A stretch of 64,000 nt of DNA, taken from the NCBI RefSeq assembly GCF_030209435.1, contig NZ_JARVRX010000001.1, positions 868,001 through 932,000 of the forward strand. The letters are read 5' to 3'. Origin of the DNA: Mycolicibacterium sp. lyk4-40-TYG-92 (lineage in GTDB: Bacteria > Actinomycetota > Actinomycetes > Mycobacteriales > Mycobacteriaceae). Below, one piece after another: positions 8,725 to 18,065 of this stretch. The notes beneath the pieces were generated by a model. It was not told the origin of the DNA and made no database searches. It saw nothing but the letters and a program-made list of their open reading frames with translations. How positions within the stretch are numbered: the stretch's first letter is position 1; each line of letters begins with the position of its first letter. Made by a program: the position numbers and the translations under genes.

Positions 8725-9993
8725 ATGCCGGAAAGACGCGTTGACGAGAGTGCGGTCGTTGCGCGCGCAGCGGAGATGATCGGTGCCCTCGACGGCAAGT
8801 TGGGTGACATCACGCAGTCGATCCAGAAGATCCTGCTCACCGAAATCGCCGAGCTCAACGAGGACGCGCAACTGCTCGAATTGCAGGCCCACACGGTGGC
8901 GGCCAATGTCGAAACCGTTTTCGCCTCGATTCGGCACCGCATTCCCATCGAGGCTGTCGTACCGCCGACGGAATCGCTCGAACACGCTCGCCGCATGGCG
9001 CAGCGCGGAGTGTCCGCAAATGCGATGGTGCGCGCCTACCGGCTGGGACACAAGGAAGTGCTGAACTTCGTGCTCGACGAGATCGCGGCCTCGGACATGG
9101 ATCCGCGCTGGGGTCTCGACGTTTTCAAGTACTTCCAGACGGTCTCGTTCGGCTACATCGACTGGATCTCGCAACAGGTCCTCACCACGTACCAGCGTGA
9201 GTACGACCTGTGGGTGGAGAACCGAAACAGCATGCGGGCCCAACGGGTTCGCGCCATCCTCACCGCGGGCAGCGGTGACGTCGACCAACTGACCGAGGAG
9301 ATCCGCTACCCGCTGCAGCGCGTGCACCTGGCGCTGGCGCTGTGGTACCCGGATGACAACGGCGGCGACGAGCTCGTGCGCATGGAGCGCTTCGCGGACC
9401 ACCTCGCCACGTCGCTCGGCACCCACGAGCCACCGCTGTTTCTGTCGGTCGACCACCTCACCGCCTGGGTCTGGCTGCCGCTGTCGGCACACGGCGCCGA
9501 CGACGCGGCCGATCGGATCCGCGAATTCACTGCGGCGCAACAGGATTCGCCGTGGGTTGCGATGGGCAACCCGTTACCGGGCATCGAGGGCTTCCGGCGT
9601 TCGCACGAACAAGCGGTCGACGCCCGCGCGGTGTCAGTGGTGTCGGGCTCGGTGGAACGTCGCATCACCGCGGCGAGCGACCCGGGACTACCCGTCGCGA
9701 CGCTGCTGGGCGAGAACGTCGGATCGGTCGGCGCGTGGGTGGCCGAAATCCTGGGTCCACTGGCGAGCAACACCGAGAACGACGAGCGGCTCCGCGAGAC
9801 CTTGCGTGTGTTTCTGCGGACCGGGTCGAGTTTCAAGGCCGCCGCCGATGAAATGCATCTGCATTCGAATTCGATCAAGTACCGGGTGAACCGCGCCATC
9901 AGTCGCCGGGGCGCGCCGATCGTCGACGACCGCATCGAGGTCGAGGTCGCATTGCTGCTGTGCCACTGGTTCGGTCAGGCAGTTCTGAACTGA
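8725..9993 (+). CDS. PucR/CdaR-family transcriptional regulator
   Basis: A 422-residue regulator. The N-terminal half is all-helical, resembling the RsbR-type sensor domains found in this family; a middle region (from about LQRVHLALALWYPD) matches a degenerate GGDEF-like domain. The C-terminus carries the HTH_30 helix-turn-helix, LRETLRVFLRTGSSFKAAADEMHLHSNSIKYRV. The ATG at 8725 starts a sequence that fits the family; in-frame codons back to 8644 are not conserved-looking and overlap the palindrome. PucR-type proteins usually activate neighbouring catabolic genes in response to a metabolite. Here the obvious target is the divergent P450-reductase-Rieske-GMC run. Confidence 0.88.
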   Translation: MPERRVDESAVVARAAEMIGALDGKLGDITQSIQKILLTEIAELNEDAQLLELQAHTVAANVETVFASIRHRIPIEAVVPPTESLEHARRMAQRGVSANAMVRAYRLGHKEVLNFVLDEIAASDMDPRWGLDVFKYFQTVSFGYIDWISQQVLTTYQREYDLWVENRNSMRAQRVRAILTAGSGDVDQLTEEIRYPLQRVHLALALWYPDDNGGDELVRMERFADHLATSLGTHEPPLFLSVDHLTAWVWLPLSAHGADDAADRIREFTAAQQDSPWVAMGNPLPGIEGFRRSHEQAVDARAVSVVSGSVERRITAASDPGLPVATLLGENVGSVGAWVAEILGPLASNTENDERLRETLRVFLRTGSSFKAAADEMHLHSNSIKYRVNRAISRRGAPIVDDRIEVEVALLLCHWFGQAVLN

Positions 9994-10177
9994 CAATTCG
10001 CCGCGACAGGGCATTTGTGGACCGTCGACAACCTGCGCCCTGGGTGCGGTACGAACTTTGGCTGTTTGCGACGTAGTTCGCCCGCGCTGACGTCAGTAGT
10101 TTTTGGATCACTGCGAAACGCATGTGAGCGAGCCGGTCCTTTGGATAATTACTCGCACAGTCCGACGGAGGCCAATC

Positions 10178-11152
10178 ATGAGCGACGATCCGAAATCCGA
10201 CGATCGCGGTCGAGAGCAGAGCAGTAATCCGTTGGGCGCCATAGTCGATCCGCTCACCAAGTTGGGCATCGACACCGCGCGTGACATTGCGGCTGCCGTG
10301 CAATCGACGCGAGCCGCTGCCGGCGACCTGTTGAAGGTCGTCAACATTCTGAGCCGGCTGCCCGGACGCGAGACGCACCCGTCGCCGGCAGCGATCAGCG
10401 ACGATATTGACGATGACGACGAAAATGCCACTGCCGCAACCGCTGTGCTGCCCGTCGTAGCGCCGGATGAGTCGCCGGTCGAGAACTCCGGAATCTTCGG
10501 CGGACTGAAGCGCGCCGTCACACCGGTCCGCAAGAAGTCCGATCCCCGCGACGGGGACAAGAAGGGCGCGAAGCAGGACAGTGACGCCGATCTGCGCCAC
10601 TGGGGTGACGAACTGATTGCCAAGTCCCAGAAGCCGACACGTAAGCAGGCGCACCGTCATCCGGCTTTCGAGCAGATCCTCAATGAACTTGCGCCGGACG
10701 AAGTTCGGATGCTGCGCTTCCTGGCCGTCGCGGGCACCCAGCCGTCCATCGACATCCGGACCAAGACGATGTTCCAGGTCGGCTCGGAGCGACTCGTCAG
10801 TGGTGTGAACATGATCGCGGACATGGCCGGTTGCCGGTGGCCCGAGGCTGACCGACGCTATCTCGCGAACCTCAATCGACTTGGCCTGGTGCGCTTTTCG
10901 TCGGAGCCCGTCGCGGATTACCGACGCTACGCGCTGCTCGAGGTGCAACCTCGGGCGCTCGAGGTGACCGAGGTGATACCCAAGACGATCAGCGTGTACC
11001 GCAGCATCTATCTGTCGGAATTCGGCAAACAGTTCTGCGAGGTCTGCATCGACACCGACGGCTACAACGCCGGTGGCTGGGCCACTGATGAGCGCGGCGA
11101 CAAGATCATCGGGAAAGGCCCGCCCGATCCCGCGCGCAAACACAAGCACTGA
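10178..11152 (+). CDS. Abi-alpha (DUF4393)-like protein
   Basis: A 324-residue soluble protein. The N-terminal part (GAIVDPLTKLGIDTARDIAAAVQSTRAAAGDLLK) is amphipathic and helical, then comes an acidic/Pro-rich linker (about residues 60-120). The C-terminal half (HPAFEQILNELAPDEVRMLRFLAVAGTQPS...) resembles the Abi-alpha/DUF4393 domain known from actinobacterial proteins. ATG 10178 has a GGAGG site 7 bases upstream. The domain name comes from an abortive-infection family, but mycobacterial copies have no assigned role. It precedes a DUF445 membrane protein (31-base gap) and a universal stress protein, suggesting one three-gene unit. The domain call rests on remembered sequence character, not a search. 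Confidence 0.7.
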   Translation: MSDDPKSDDRGREQSSNPLGAIVDPLTKLGIDTARDIAAAVQSTRAAAGDLLKVVNILSRLPGRETHPSPAAISDDIDDDDENATAATAVLPVVAPDESPVENSGIFGGLKRAVTPVRKKSDPRDGDKKGAKQDSDADLRHWGDELIAKSQKPTRKQAHRHPAFEQILNELAPDEVRMLRFLAVAGTQPSIDIRTKTMFQVGSERLVSGVNMIADMAGCRWPEADRRYLANLNRLGLVRFSSEPVADYRRYALLEVQPRALEVTEVIPKTISVYRSIYLSEFGKQFCEVCIDTDGYNAGGWATDERGDKIIGKGPPDPARKHKH

Positions 11153-11183
11153 CCCCCGATCCCAACCAGCCCAGGACAATTCC

Positions 11184-12605
11184 ATGACAACGCTCGCCGC
11201 CGGGCCCTTTCTTGATTGGGAGGAGCTCACCGGACAATCGAAATTCATAGTCGACATCATCAGCGTGCCGATCTTCAGCGCGATCGCCGGCTTGATCACC
11301 AACTGGACCGGCGTCATCATGTTGTTCGCGCCCGTGCGATTCACCGGGTTCTACGTGCCGGGCCTCAAACGGATATTTCCCTTTCTGCCCCGCAAGGTCC
11401 AGATTCTGCCCACCTTCGCGCCCAACGGAATTCTGGGCTTCCAGGGATTCATTCCGTGTCGCGCCGAGAAGATGGCCAGCCTGATCGTCGACACCTCGAT
11501 AGCCCGGATCGGCAAGATTTCGGACTTCTACGAACAACTCAATCCCGACAAACTGGCCAAAGCCATTGCGGTGGCGGCGAGGCCGGATATCGGCCGGCTG
11601 ACCACCGAGATCATCGAGGCCCGGCACCCACAGATGTGGCGGTCGCTGCCGCAGCCGTTGAAGGACGAGGTGCTGCAGACCGTCGACACGGAGTTGCCCA
11701 CCATCTCCAAGCGGGCCTTCGCCAAGATCGGCGAGAACATCGACCAGCTGCTCAACGTCAAGCTGATGACCGTCAACTTCCTGCGTCGCAACCCAGAAGT
11801 GTTGCGGGACATCATCAAAGGCATGGCGGTGCCCGAACTGCGCTTCATGGTGCGCATCGGCGCGCTGGGCTTTCCGTTCGGTGTGCTGCTGGCGCTCTGG
11901 CTCTCGCTGATCTACTACTCCAGCGACGAGGCGCGCGAACACGCCGCGGCCCATGGCGGTTTCGCGATCCACCTGCCGGGATTCCTCGACTCGATCCTGC
12001 ATTTCCTGCCCACCTGGCTGTGGGTGCTCGGCGGGGCCGCGGTCATCGGCATCGTCGTCAACATCATCGCGATCAAGGTGGTGTTCGAGCCCGGCGAACC
12101 GCAGCCCCGCTACAAATACCTCTGGAAGCAAGGGCTTTTCGCGAAGAGGCAGCACCAGGCCGCCCACGAACTCGCCACGATGCTGTCGCTGCAGGTCCTG
12201 ACGGTCAAGAACTTCGCACACGAACTACTCAACGGCGCCAGCGCCGACAAGACCCGGGCGCTCATCCAGTCCGCGGTCGGCGAAGAGGCCGAGCGCATCC
12301 TGGGCCCGTACCTCGTCGTCGCCCGCAACTCCTTCGGCGTCGTCGATGTCGAAGGGCTGCAACGCGGCGCCGGTGACAAGCTGGTCGATTTCGCCCCGAG
12401 CGTCCTCTACGACCCCGGGTTCAACAAGACCCAGGCCAAGAAGATCGAGACGTTCGCAACCGAGAAGTTCCGGGCGCTGCCGCCCGACAAGTTCGGCGAG
12501 ATGCTGTATTCGGCCATCGAGCAGGACGCCTGGCTGCTGTACGCCCATGGTGGACTCCTGGGCATCCTCGTCGGCGCCGTCCACATCCTCGTCTTCGGAG
12601 CGTGA
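11184..12605 (+). CDS. DUF445-family membrane protein
   Basis: A 473-residue membrane protein of the DUF445 family (YheB/YjiN type). Hydrophobic helices are visible near the N-terminus (FSAIAGLITNWTGVIMLFA), in the middle (FPFGVLLALWLSLIYY and LWVLGGAAVIGIVVNIIAIKVVF) and at the extreme C-terminus (LLGILVGAVHILVFG). Long soluble helical stretches lie between them. The motif TNWTGVIMLFAPVRF followed by FIPCRAEKMA is typical of DUF445 proteins. Their function is unknown. The stop lies within 8 bases of the downstream universal-stress gene start, so the two are likely co-expressed. Confidence 0.8.
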   Translation: MTTLAAGPFLDWEELTGQSKFIVDIISVPIFSAIAGLITNWTGVIMLFAPVRFTGFYVPGLKRIFPFLPRKVQILPTFAPNGILGFQGFIPCRAEKMASLIVDTSIARIGKISDFYEQLNPDKLAKAIAVAARPDIGRLTTEIIEARHPQMWRSLPQPLKDEVLQTVDTELPTISKRAFAKIGENIDQLLNVKLMTVNFLRRNPEVLRDIIKGMAVPELRFMVRIGALGFPFGVLLALWLSLIYYSSDEAREHAAAHGGFAIHLPGFLDSILHFLPTWLWVLGGAAVIGIVVNIIAIKVVFEPGEPQPRYKYLWKQGLFAKRQHQAAHELATMLSLQVLTVKNFAHELLNGASADKTRALIQSAVGEEAERILGPYLVVARNSFGVVDVEGLQRGAGDKLVDFAPSVLYDPGFNKTQAKKIETFATEKFRALPPDKFGEMLYSAIEQDAWLLYAHGGLLGILVGAVHILVFGA

Positions 12606-12610
12606 CCACC

Positions 12611-13384
12611 ATGACGACCTATTCCAGAATCATCGTCGGCACCGACGGGTCCGACGAGGCGACCGACGCAGTCACCGTCGCCGGCGTGGTGGCTGCCGCC
12701 CTCGGGGCGCCGGTCACCGTCGTCACCGCGTGGAAGCCCAGCGTCTCGGTGCCGGGTGGACGGGAACAGCCGTGGGCGGACCTGACGGCCGAGGGCGCCG
12801 ACGTCGATCTCACCGCGCTGGGCGTCACGGCGATCGACAAGGTTCCGGTGAAGGGCAGTGCGTTCGACGCCCTGGTCGACGCCGCGGCTCAGTCCGAGCG
12901 GCCGCTCATCGTCGTTGGTGCGGCAGGCCTCGGCCAGACCTCCAGCCGCTTGTGGGGGAGTACCTCCAACGAACTGTCGCACCACAGCCCCGTCGATGTG
13001 TTGTTCGTGCGCCAGCCGGTTGCCGCAGTACAGACGATCGCCCTGGCCACCGACGGCTCGGACACCTCGGTGCGGGCGGTGCGTGCCGGGTACGACCTGG
13101 CGGGCGCTCTCGGCGCCCGGCCGATCCTGGTCACTGTCGCCGGCGACACCGCCGCGGCCGAGGAGACGCTGAACAACGTCGAAAGCCAACTGGAGAACAC
13201 CGAGCCGTTACAGCGGCAGGCGCTGACCGGCGACCCGGCCGACGTGCTCGCAGCTGCCGAATACGACCTTCTTGTGATCGGGAACCGCGGCATGGCGGGC
13301 TTCGCCCGGGTGCTCGGGTCGACGGCCAACACCATCACTCATCGCGCGACCTCCAACCTGCTCCTGGTCAATACCGGTAGTTAG
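12611..13384 (+). CDS. Tandem universal stress protein (UspA-type)
   Basis: A 257-residue protein with two Usp domains. Each begins with a beta-strand and aspartate (IIVGTDGSDEA; IALATDGSDTS) and each ends with an intact ATP-binding signature (GAAGLGQTSSRLWGST; GNRGMAGFARVLGST), so both halves should bind nucleotide. I prefer ATG 12611, which has GGAG 10 bases upstream; GTG 12602, overlapping the DUF445 stop, is the alternative. Mycobacterial tandem Usp proteins are commonly induced by hypoxia and nitric oxide through DosR, but I saw no convincing DosR box upstream of this three-gene run. Confidence 0.92.
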   Translation: MTTYSRIIVGTDGSDEATDAVTVAGVVAAALGAPVTVVTAWKPSVSVPGGREQPWADLTAEGADVDLTALGVTAIDKVPVKGSAFDALVDAAAQSERPLIVVGAAGLGQTSSRLWGSTSNELSHHSPVDVLFVRQPVAAVQTIALATDGSDTSVRAVRAGYDLAGALGARPILVTVAGDTAAAEETLNNVESQLENTEPLQRQALTGDPADVLAAAEYDLLVIGNRGMAGFARVLGSTANTITHRATSNLLLVNTGS

Positions 13385-13527
13385 AACGGTGCCGGGTCCG
13401 CGTCGGCGGCCATTTCTTGATCGAAGAGTTCTTCGATGATGCGGACGTCGTTGAGGCGCCGCTCTCGGTAGATGCGGTCGCGGCGTTCCTGAACTCGGGT
13501 GCGTTTGCGGGTAGGTATCCCCGGAAT
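13381..13527 (-). pseudogene. 3' remnant of a DUF222/HNH (13E12-type) endonuclease gene
   Basis: Read on the minus strand, this stretch ends in TAA at 13381-13383 and encodes [20 protein letters not shown] followed by LND and a tail ending DPAPF. That resembles the C-terminal tail of DUF222/HNH (13E12 repeat) proteins, which commonly carry an RTRxQxxxxxIxxERxxN pattern and end in PPF. A stop codon appears in frame a few codons further upstream and no HNH motif is present, so only the 3' scrap survives. These multicopy genes are often traces of past mobility in mycobacteria. It lies between the universal-stress gene and groES, exactly where the conserved tsaD-groES linkage has been interrupted. 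Confidence 0.45.
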
Positions 13528-13614
13528 TCCGCAGCCTGGCTAAGCACCGACGATGCCCGCCGTTTCTGCTCTCAGCGAGTTCGTCTGAATCCGGCACTGC
13601 CCCACCCTTGAGCG

Positions 13615-13641
13615 CTAGCACTCGCGTGTATAGAGTGCTAG
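13615..13641 (+). promoter_or_regulatory. CIRCE element (HrcA operator) of groES-groEL1
   Basis: CTAGCACTC, a 9-base spacer, then GAGTGCTAG: a perfect 9-base inverted repeat differing from the consensus TTAGCACTC-N9-GAGTGCTAA only at the outermost base of each arm. It overlaps a plausible promoter (TTGAGC at 13608-13613; TAGAGT at 13631-13636, 17-base spacing), so HrcA binding would block initiation. It lies 126 bases upstream of the groES GTG, which implies a long leader. Confidence 0.92.
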
Positions 13642-13766
13642 GTGGCACGCGGCCAACCGCGCTCCGGCACCCGCGACGACGGTGTGCGGCCAGGACGCTT
13701 GCCGAACAACCTGCATCCGGGGATTGGCCCTGGATCGACATACCAACCAAGTGGAGGGCTTCCATC

Positions 13767-14066
13767 GTGGCAGTCAACATCAAGCCACTCGAGGACAAGA
13801 TCCTCGTTCAGGCCAACGAGGCCGAGACCACGACCGCTTCCGGTCTGGTCATCCCTGACACCGCCAAGGAAAAGCCGCAGGAAGGCACCGTCGTCGCAGT
13901 TGGCCCCGGCCGCTGGGATGAGGATGGCGAGAAGCGGATCCCCCTGGACGTTGCCGAGGGCGACACCGTCATCTACAGCAAGTACGGCGGCACCGAGATC
14001 AAGTACAACGGCGAGGAGTACCTGATCCTCTCGGCCCGCGACGTGCTGGCTGTCGTTTCCAAGTAA
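13767..14066 (+). CDS. groES: GroES (Cpn10) co-chaperonin
   Basis: A 99-residue Cpn10 that caps the GroEL cavity as a heptamer. The start is GTG 13767 with GGAGGG 8 bases upstream; the protein begins [15 protein letters not shown] and shows the mobile-loop segment [15 protein letters not shown] and the C-terminal [13 protein letters not shown]. It is followed after 80 bases by groEL1, as in M. tuberculosis Rv3418c-Rv3417c. Heat and stress control is expected through the upstream CIRCE element. Confidence 0.98.
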
Positions 14067-14077
14067 GCACTCGTGTC

Positions 14078-14122
14078 CCGCCCCGGAAATCACCGTGCCC
14101 GCACGGGTGATGTCCGGGGCGG
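14078..14122 (+). promoter_or_regulatory. Large stem-loop between groES and groEL1
   Basis: Arms 14078-14094 and 14106-14122 pair over 17 positions with one mismatch, enclosing an 11-base loop that itself contains GTGC/GCAC. No T-tract follows, so it is not a standard intrinsic terminator. In this position it could be an RNase processing or stability determinant giving different groES and groEL1 levels; cleavage of the mycobacterial groESL1 message between the genes has been reported. Confidence 0.6.
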
Positions 14123-14134
14123 TATGCGTATTAG

Positions 14135-15766
<1,632 letters not shown>

Positions 15767-15776
15767 GTAGTTGCAA

Positions 15777-15816
15777 CGAAAACGCCCCCGGTCCTGATGG
15801 GCCGGGGGCGTTTTCG
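15777..15816. terminator. Bidirectional intrinsic terminator after groEL1
   Basis: Perfect 15-base inverted repeat (CGAAAACGCCCCCGG at 15777-15791; complement at 15802-15816) with a 10-base loop. The outer stem gives TTTT on the plus-strand exit and, by symmetry, on the minus strand. It separates groEL1 from the convergent esterase gene. Confidence 0.92.
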
Positions 15817-15818
15817 TT

Positions 15819-17135
15819 TCAGCCGAAGACAAGTCGTTTCTGCTCGAGGGCGGCGACGCCGTCGTGCGCGAAACCCGCCCAGAGCGAACGCATCTCACGC
15901 CCGAGGTCTTCATCGATGGTGCGTGGCTCGGGGCCGAGCATCGGTGCGTCACGCCATGAGCCGGCGGCCCCCAGGAGCAGCGGGAGCTCGATGCAATGGC
16001 ATGCGCCCAGCGGCGCTTGCGGTGGTGCCCAGTCGATGCGGAAGGTCGCCGATCGTCCACCCGCTCGTTCCCAGGTGCGCGCGAGTTCGATTGCTGGCCT
16101 GCCGAACTCGGAGCGGGTCAGGTTGCGCCCGATGATCGCGGTGAGCGCGCCGCCGAGCGGACCGAACCGCTGGACGCGGGCGCCGCGTGGATCCATCGAC
16201 ACGAAGGGCCGGCCGTCGTCGCGTGTGTAGCCGACGAGGATCTCGACATGTGCTGCGGCAGCGGCGATCTGCGGCTCAAAGTGTTCGGCGGAAACCAGCG
16301 GAGCGTGACCGAGAATCGGTGCGAAGGCCATCATGCCGAGCCGGCCGAACGGCTGGGCGGCTGCCAGCGCGGCAAGCTGTGCCTCGAGCAGCTGGTCGAT
16401 GTCGGCTTCCGTGGGCGGCACGCCCGCCAACGACGCCAGCGCCGCCTTGCTCATCGCGGCCGCCATGGCCGACCGGTCGCGGGGCAGCCCCAGCGGGGCG
16501 CTCTGCAGGATGGCCCGGGTGAAAAGTCCCGCTGCTGCGTCCGGGCACAACATCAGGGACAGAACGGAATCGCCGCCGGCAGATTGACCGAACACCGTGA
16601 CGCGATCGGGATCGCCGCCGAATGCCGAGATGTTGTCGCGGACCCATTGCAGAGCGCAGATCTGGTCGCGCAGACCCAGGTTCTGGGTATCGGGGTCGTG
16701 GATGTTCAGGTAGCCGAAAATGCCGAGCCGGTAGGTGACGGTCACCACGACGACCTGTCCCTCGGCGACCAGTGCCTGCGGATCGTACTTCGGGGATTCG
16801 CCGCCACCCGACACGTAGGCCCCGCCGTGGAACCACACCATCACCGGCAGTCCTTCGGCATCCGCGGGTGCCGTGACGCTGAGCACTTGACACTGCTCGC
16901 TCACCGCGAGGTCGTCAACGACGGCGCCCGTGACGGACCGCAGACGGGATGGCAACTGAGGGCACGCGGGGCCGCGCGCGGTGGCGTCGATCACTTCCGC
17001 GCCGCCGACAGTGACCGGCACCGGGGCGGCGAACCGGTCGGCGCGGGCGTAGGGGACGCCGCGCGCGATGACCACGCCGTCGTCTTCGATCGCCCGTAGG
17101 GCGGTGCCGCCGATGTCGATACGCCTGACCGCCAC
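15819..17135 (-). CDS. Type-B carboxylesterase
   Basis: A 438-residue esterase/lipase of the carboxylesterase type-B family. The oxyanion-hole segment MVWFHGGAYVSGGG, the nucleophile elbow FGQSAGGDSVL and a late histidine in GACHCIELPLLLG are visible. I chose GTG 17135, giving VAVRRIDIGG as N-terminus, because an upstream ATG at 17186 lies inside the perfect terminator palindrome 17147-17186. It follows a small secreted-protein gene on the same strand, separated by that terminator, so it probably has its own promoter near 17140. Substrate unknown; such enzymes hydrolyse aryl or acyl esters. Confidence 0.9.
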   Translation of the reverse strand: MAVRRIDIGGTALRAIEDDGVVIARGVPYARADRFAAPVPVTVGGAEVIDATARGPACPQLPSRLRSVTGAVVDDLAVSEQCQVLSVTAPADAEGLPVMVWFHGGAYVSGGGESPKYDPQALVAEGQVVVVTVTYRLGIFGYLNIHDPDTQNLGLRDQICALQWVRDNISAFGGDPDRVTVFGQSAGGDSVLSLMLCPDAAAGLFTRAILQSAPLGLPRDRSAMAAAMSKAALASLAGVPPTEADIDQLLEAQLAALAAAQPFGRLGMMAFAPILGHAPLVSAEHFEPQIAAAAAHVEILVGYTRDDGRPFVSMDPRGARVQRFGPLGGALTAIIGRNLTRSEFGRPAIELARTWERAGGRSATFRIDWAPPQAPLGACHCIELPLLLGAAGSWRDAPMLGPEPRTIDEDLGREMRSLWAGFAHDGVAALEQKRLVFG

Positions 17136-17146
17136 CAACTCACAAT

Positions 17147-17186
17147 ATGAAGGACCCCCGATCCGCGCGGATCGGGGGTCCTTCAT
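17147..17186. terminator. Perfect 40-base palindromic terminator
   Basis: Perfect palindrome beginning ATGAAGGACCCCCGATCCGC and continuing with its exact complement; no unpaired base except the tight turn. It lies just after the stop of the small secreted-protein gene (minus strand) and before the esterase start, so it most likely ends the secreted-protein message. Confidence 0.8.
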
Positions 17187-17193
17187 CGGGCGA

Positions 17194-17364
17194 TCAGAAC
17201 GCTTGGTCGTAGAACCCGTTGCTGGTGTTGACGGTGTCGTGGTTATCGACGCCGTAGTGGGGACCGATCGGGGTTCCGGTGGTGGCCTGAGCCGGAACGG
17301 CCAGACCCAGGACGGCGGCGGTCATGCTCGATGCGATCAGAGTGGCAAAGCCGAACTTCTTCAT
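17194..17364 (-). CDS. Small secreted protein with Sec signal peptide
   Basis: A 56-residue protein: MKKFGFATLIASSMTAAVLG, then LAVPAQA with a signal-peptidase I site (AQA-TT), leaving a mature peptide of about 28 residues rich in Gly, Asn and Asp and ending NGFYDQAF. The ATG at 17364 has a GAAGAAGGGG site upstream. No cysteine is present. I do not recognise a family. It has its own terminator and a 165-base upstream region shared with the divergent truncated-haemoglobin gene. Similar short exported peptides are common in mycobacteria and mostly uncharacterised. Confidence 0.75.
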   Translation of the reverse strand: MKKFGFATLIASSMTAAVLGLAVPAQATTGTPIGPHYGVDNHDTVNTSNGFYDQAF

Positions 17365-17529
17365 TTTGAACCCCTTCTTCGGTTGTTGTGGTGCTCTGAT
17401 CGTTGAAACCGGTTGTGGGGCACAATGATTCCGATCGGCAGGATTTGATGCACGGTTGGCAGGATTAACTCTTTGGCGAAATCTGGCCGATTCTGTACGT
17501 AGGCCTCGCGTCGGCGCGATGCTTGTGTG

Positions 17530-17904
17530 ATGACCGAGACAACGCCATCGCTCTATCGACGGCTGGGTGGTTACGACGTGATCGCGGCCGTCATCGACGA
17601 CCTGTTCGCGACACTGTTGGCCGACCCCGCTTTTGCGCGGTTCGGTTCGGGCCGCAGCACCGATTCGCATATGCGGGCCCGGCAGCTGCTCGTCGATCAG
17701 ATGGGTGAGCTCACCGGCGGCCCGTGCCACTACATCGGGCGTGACATGAAGACCTCGCATGCGGGCCTGGCGATCTCGGCTGAGGAATGGGACACCAACA
17801 TGCAGTACGCCGACGCCGCGCTGATCAAGAACGGCGTCGCCGATGCCGAAAGAGCCGAATTCCTGGCGCTTTTCGAGCGCTACCGCGGCGACATCGTCGA
17901 ATAG
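17530..17904 (+). CDS. Group I truncated haemoglobin (trHbN-like)
   Basis: A 124-residue 2-on-2 globin. Family marks are the N-terminal SLYRRLGGYDVI, the GG turn at LTGGPCHYIGRDM, and the proximal histidine H77 in MKTSHAGLAIS. By alignment with M. tuberculosis GlbN (from memory), the distal B10 tyrosine falls on Phe26 (DDLFATLLAD), so ligand stabilisation may differ from the NO-detoxifying enzyme. ATG 17530 directly follows an in-frame GTG at 17527. It is divergent from the small secreted-protein gene and is followed by a large stem-loop at 17941. Confidence 0.9.
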   Translation: MTETTPSLYRRLGGYDVIAAVIDDLFATLLADPAFARFGSGRSTDSHMRARQLLVDQMGELTGGPCHYIGRDMKTSHAGLAISAEEWDTNMQYADAALIKNGVADAERAEFLALFERYRGDIVE

Positions 17905-17940
17905 CGAGGTTGCCGAAGGTCGGTCGATGGCGGGTACGGA

Positions 17941-18008
17941 CACAATGTCGGCCTGAGAGCGCCGCTGAGGCTATATACGTTCAACGGCGCTCTCAGGCCG
18001 ACATTGTG
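17941..18008. repeat. 24-base perfect inverted repeat with 20-base loop
   Basis: Left arm 17941-17964 and right arm 17985-18008 are perfectly complementary (left arm opens CACAATGTCGGCCTGAGAGC). The loop is AT-richer (CTATATACG inside). It lies between the truncated-haemoglobin stop and the cyclase start with no T-tract on either side. It may be a terminator-like structure or a small palindromic mobile repeat; no second copy was seen in this window. Confidence 0.7.
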
Positions 18009-18065
18009 ATCGGACTCGAGCAGAACTCAAGTACACCGGACCCCGGTCTCGGCTATTTTCGCCCT

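Noticed and set aside
10022..10177. Possible DosR box or stress promoter before the Abi-alpha/DUF445/Usp genes
   Set aside because: A CGAACT...AGTTCG inverted repeat and an AT-rich GATAAT are present but do not match the DosR consensus; not enough to call.
13417..13611. 64-codon plus-strand open frame upstream of groES
   Set aside because: It is antisense to the HNH/DUF222 remnant, has no ribosome site or recognisable motif, and its stop lies in the groES promoter.
17135..17186. Longer N-terminus of the esterase from ATG 17186
   Set aside because: These codons lie within a perfect terminator palindrome and do not look like family sequence.
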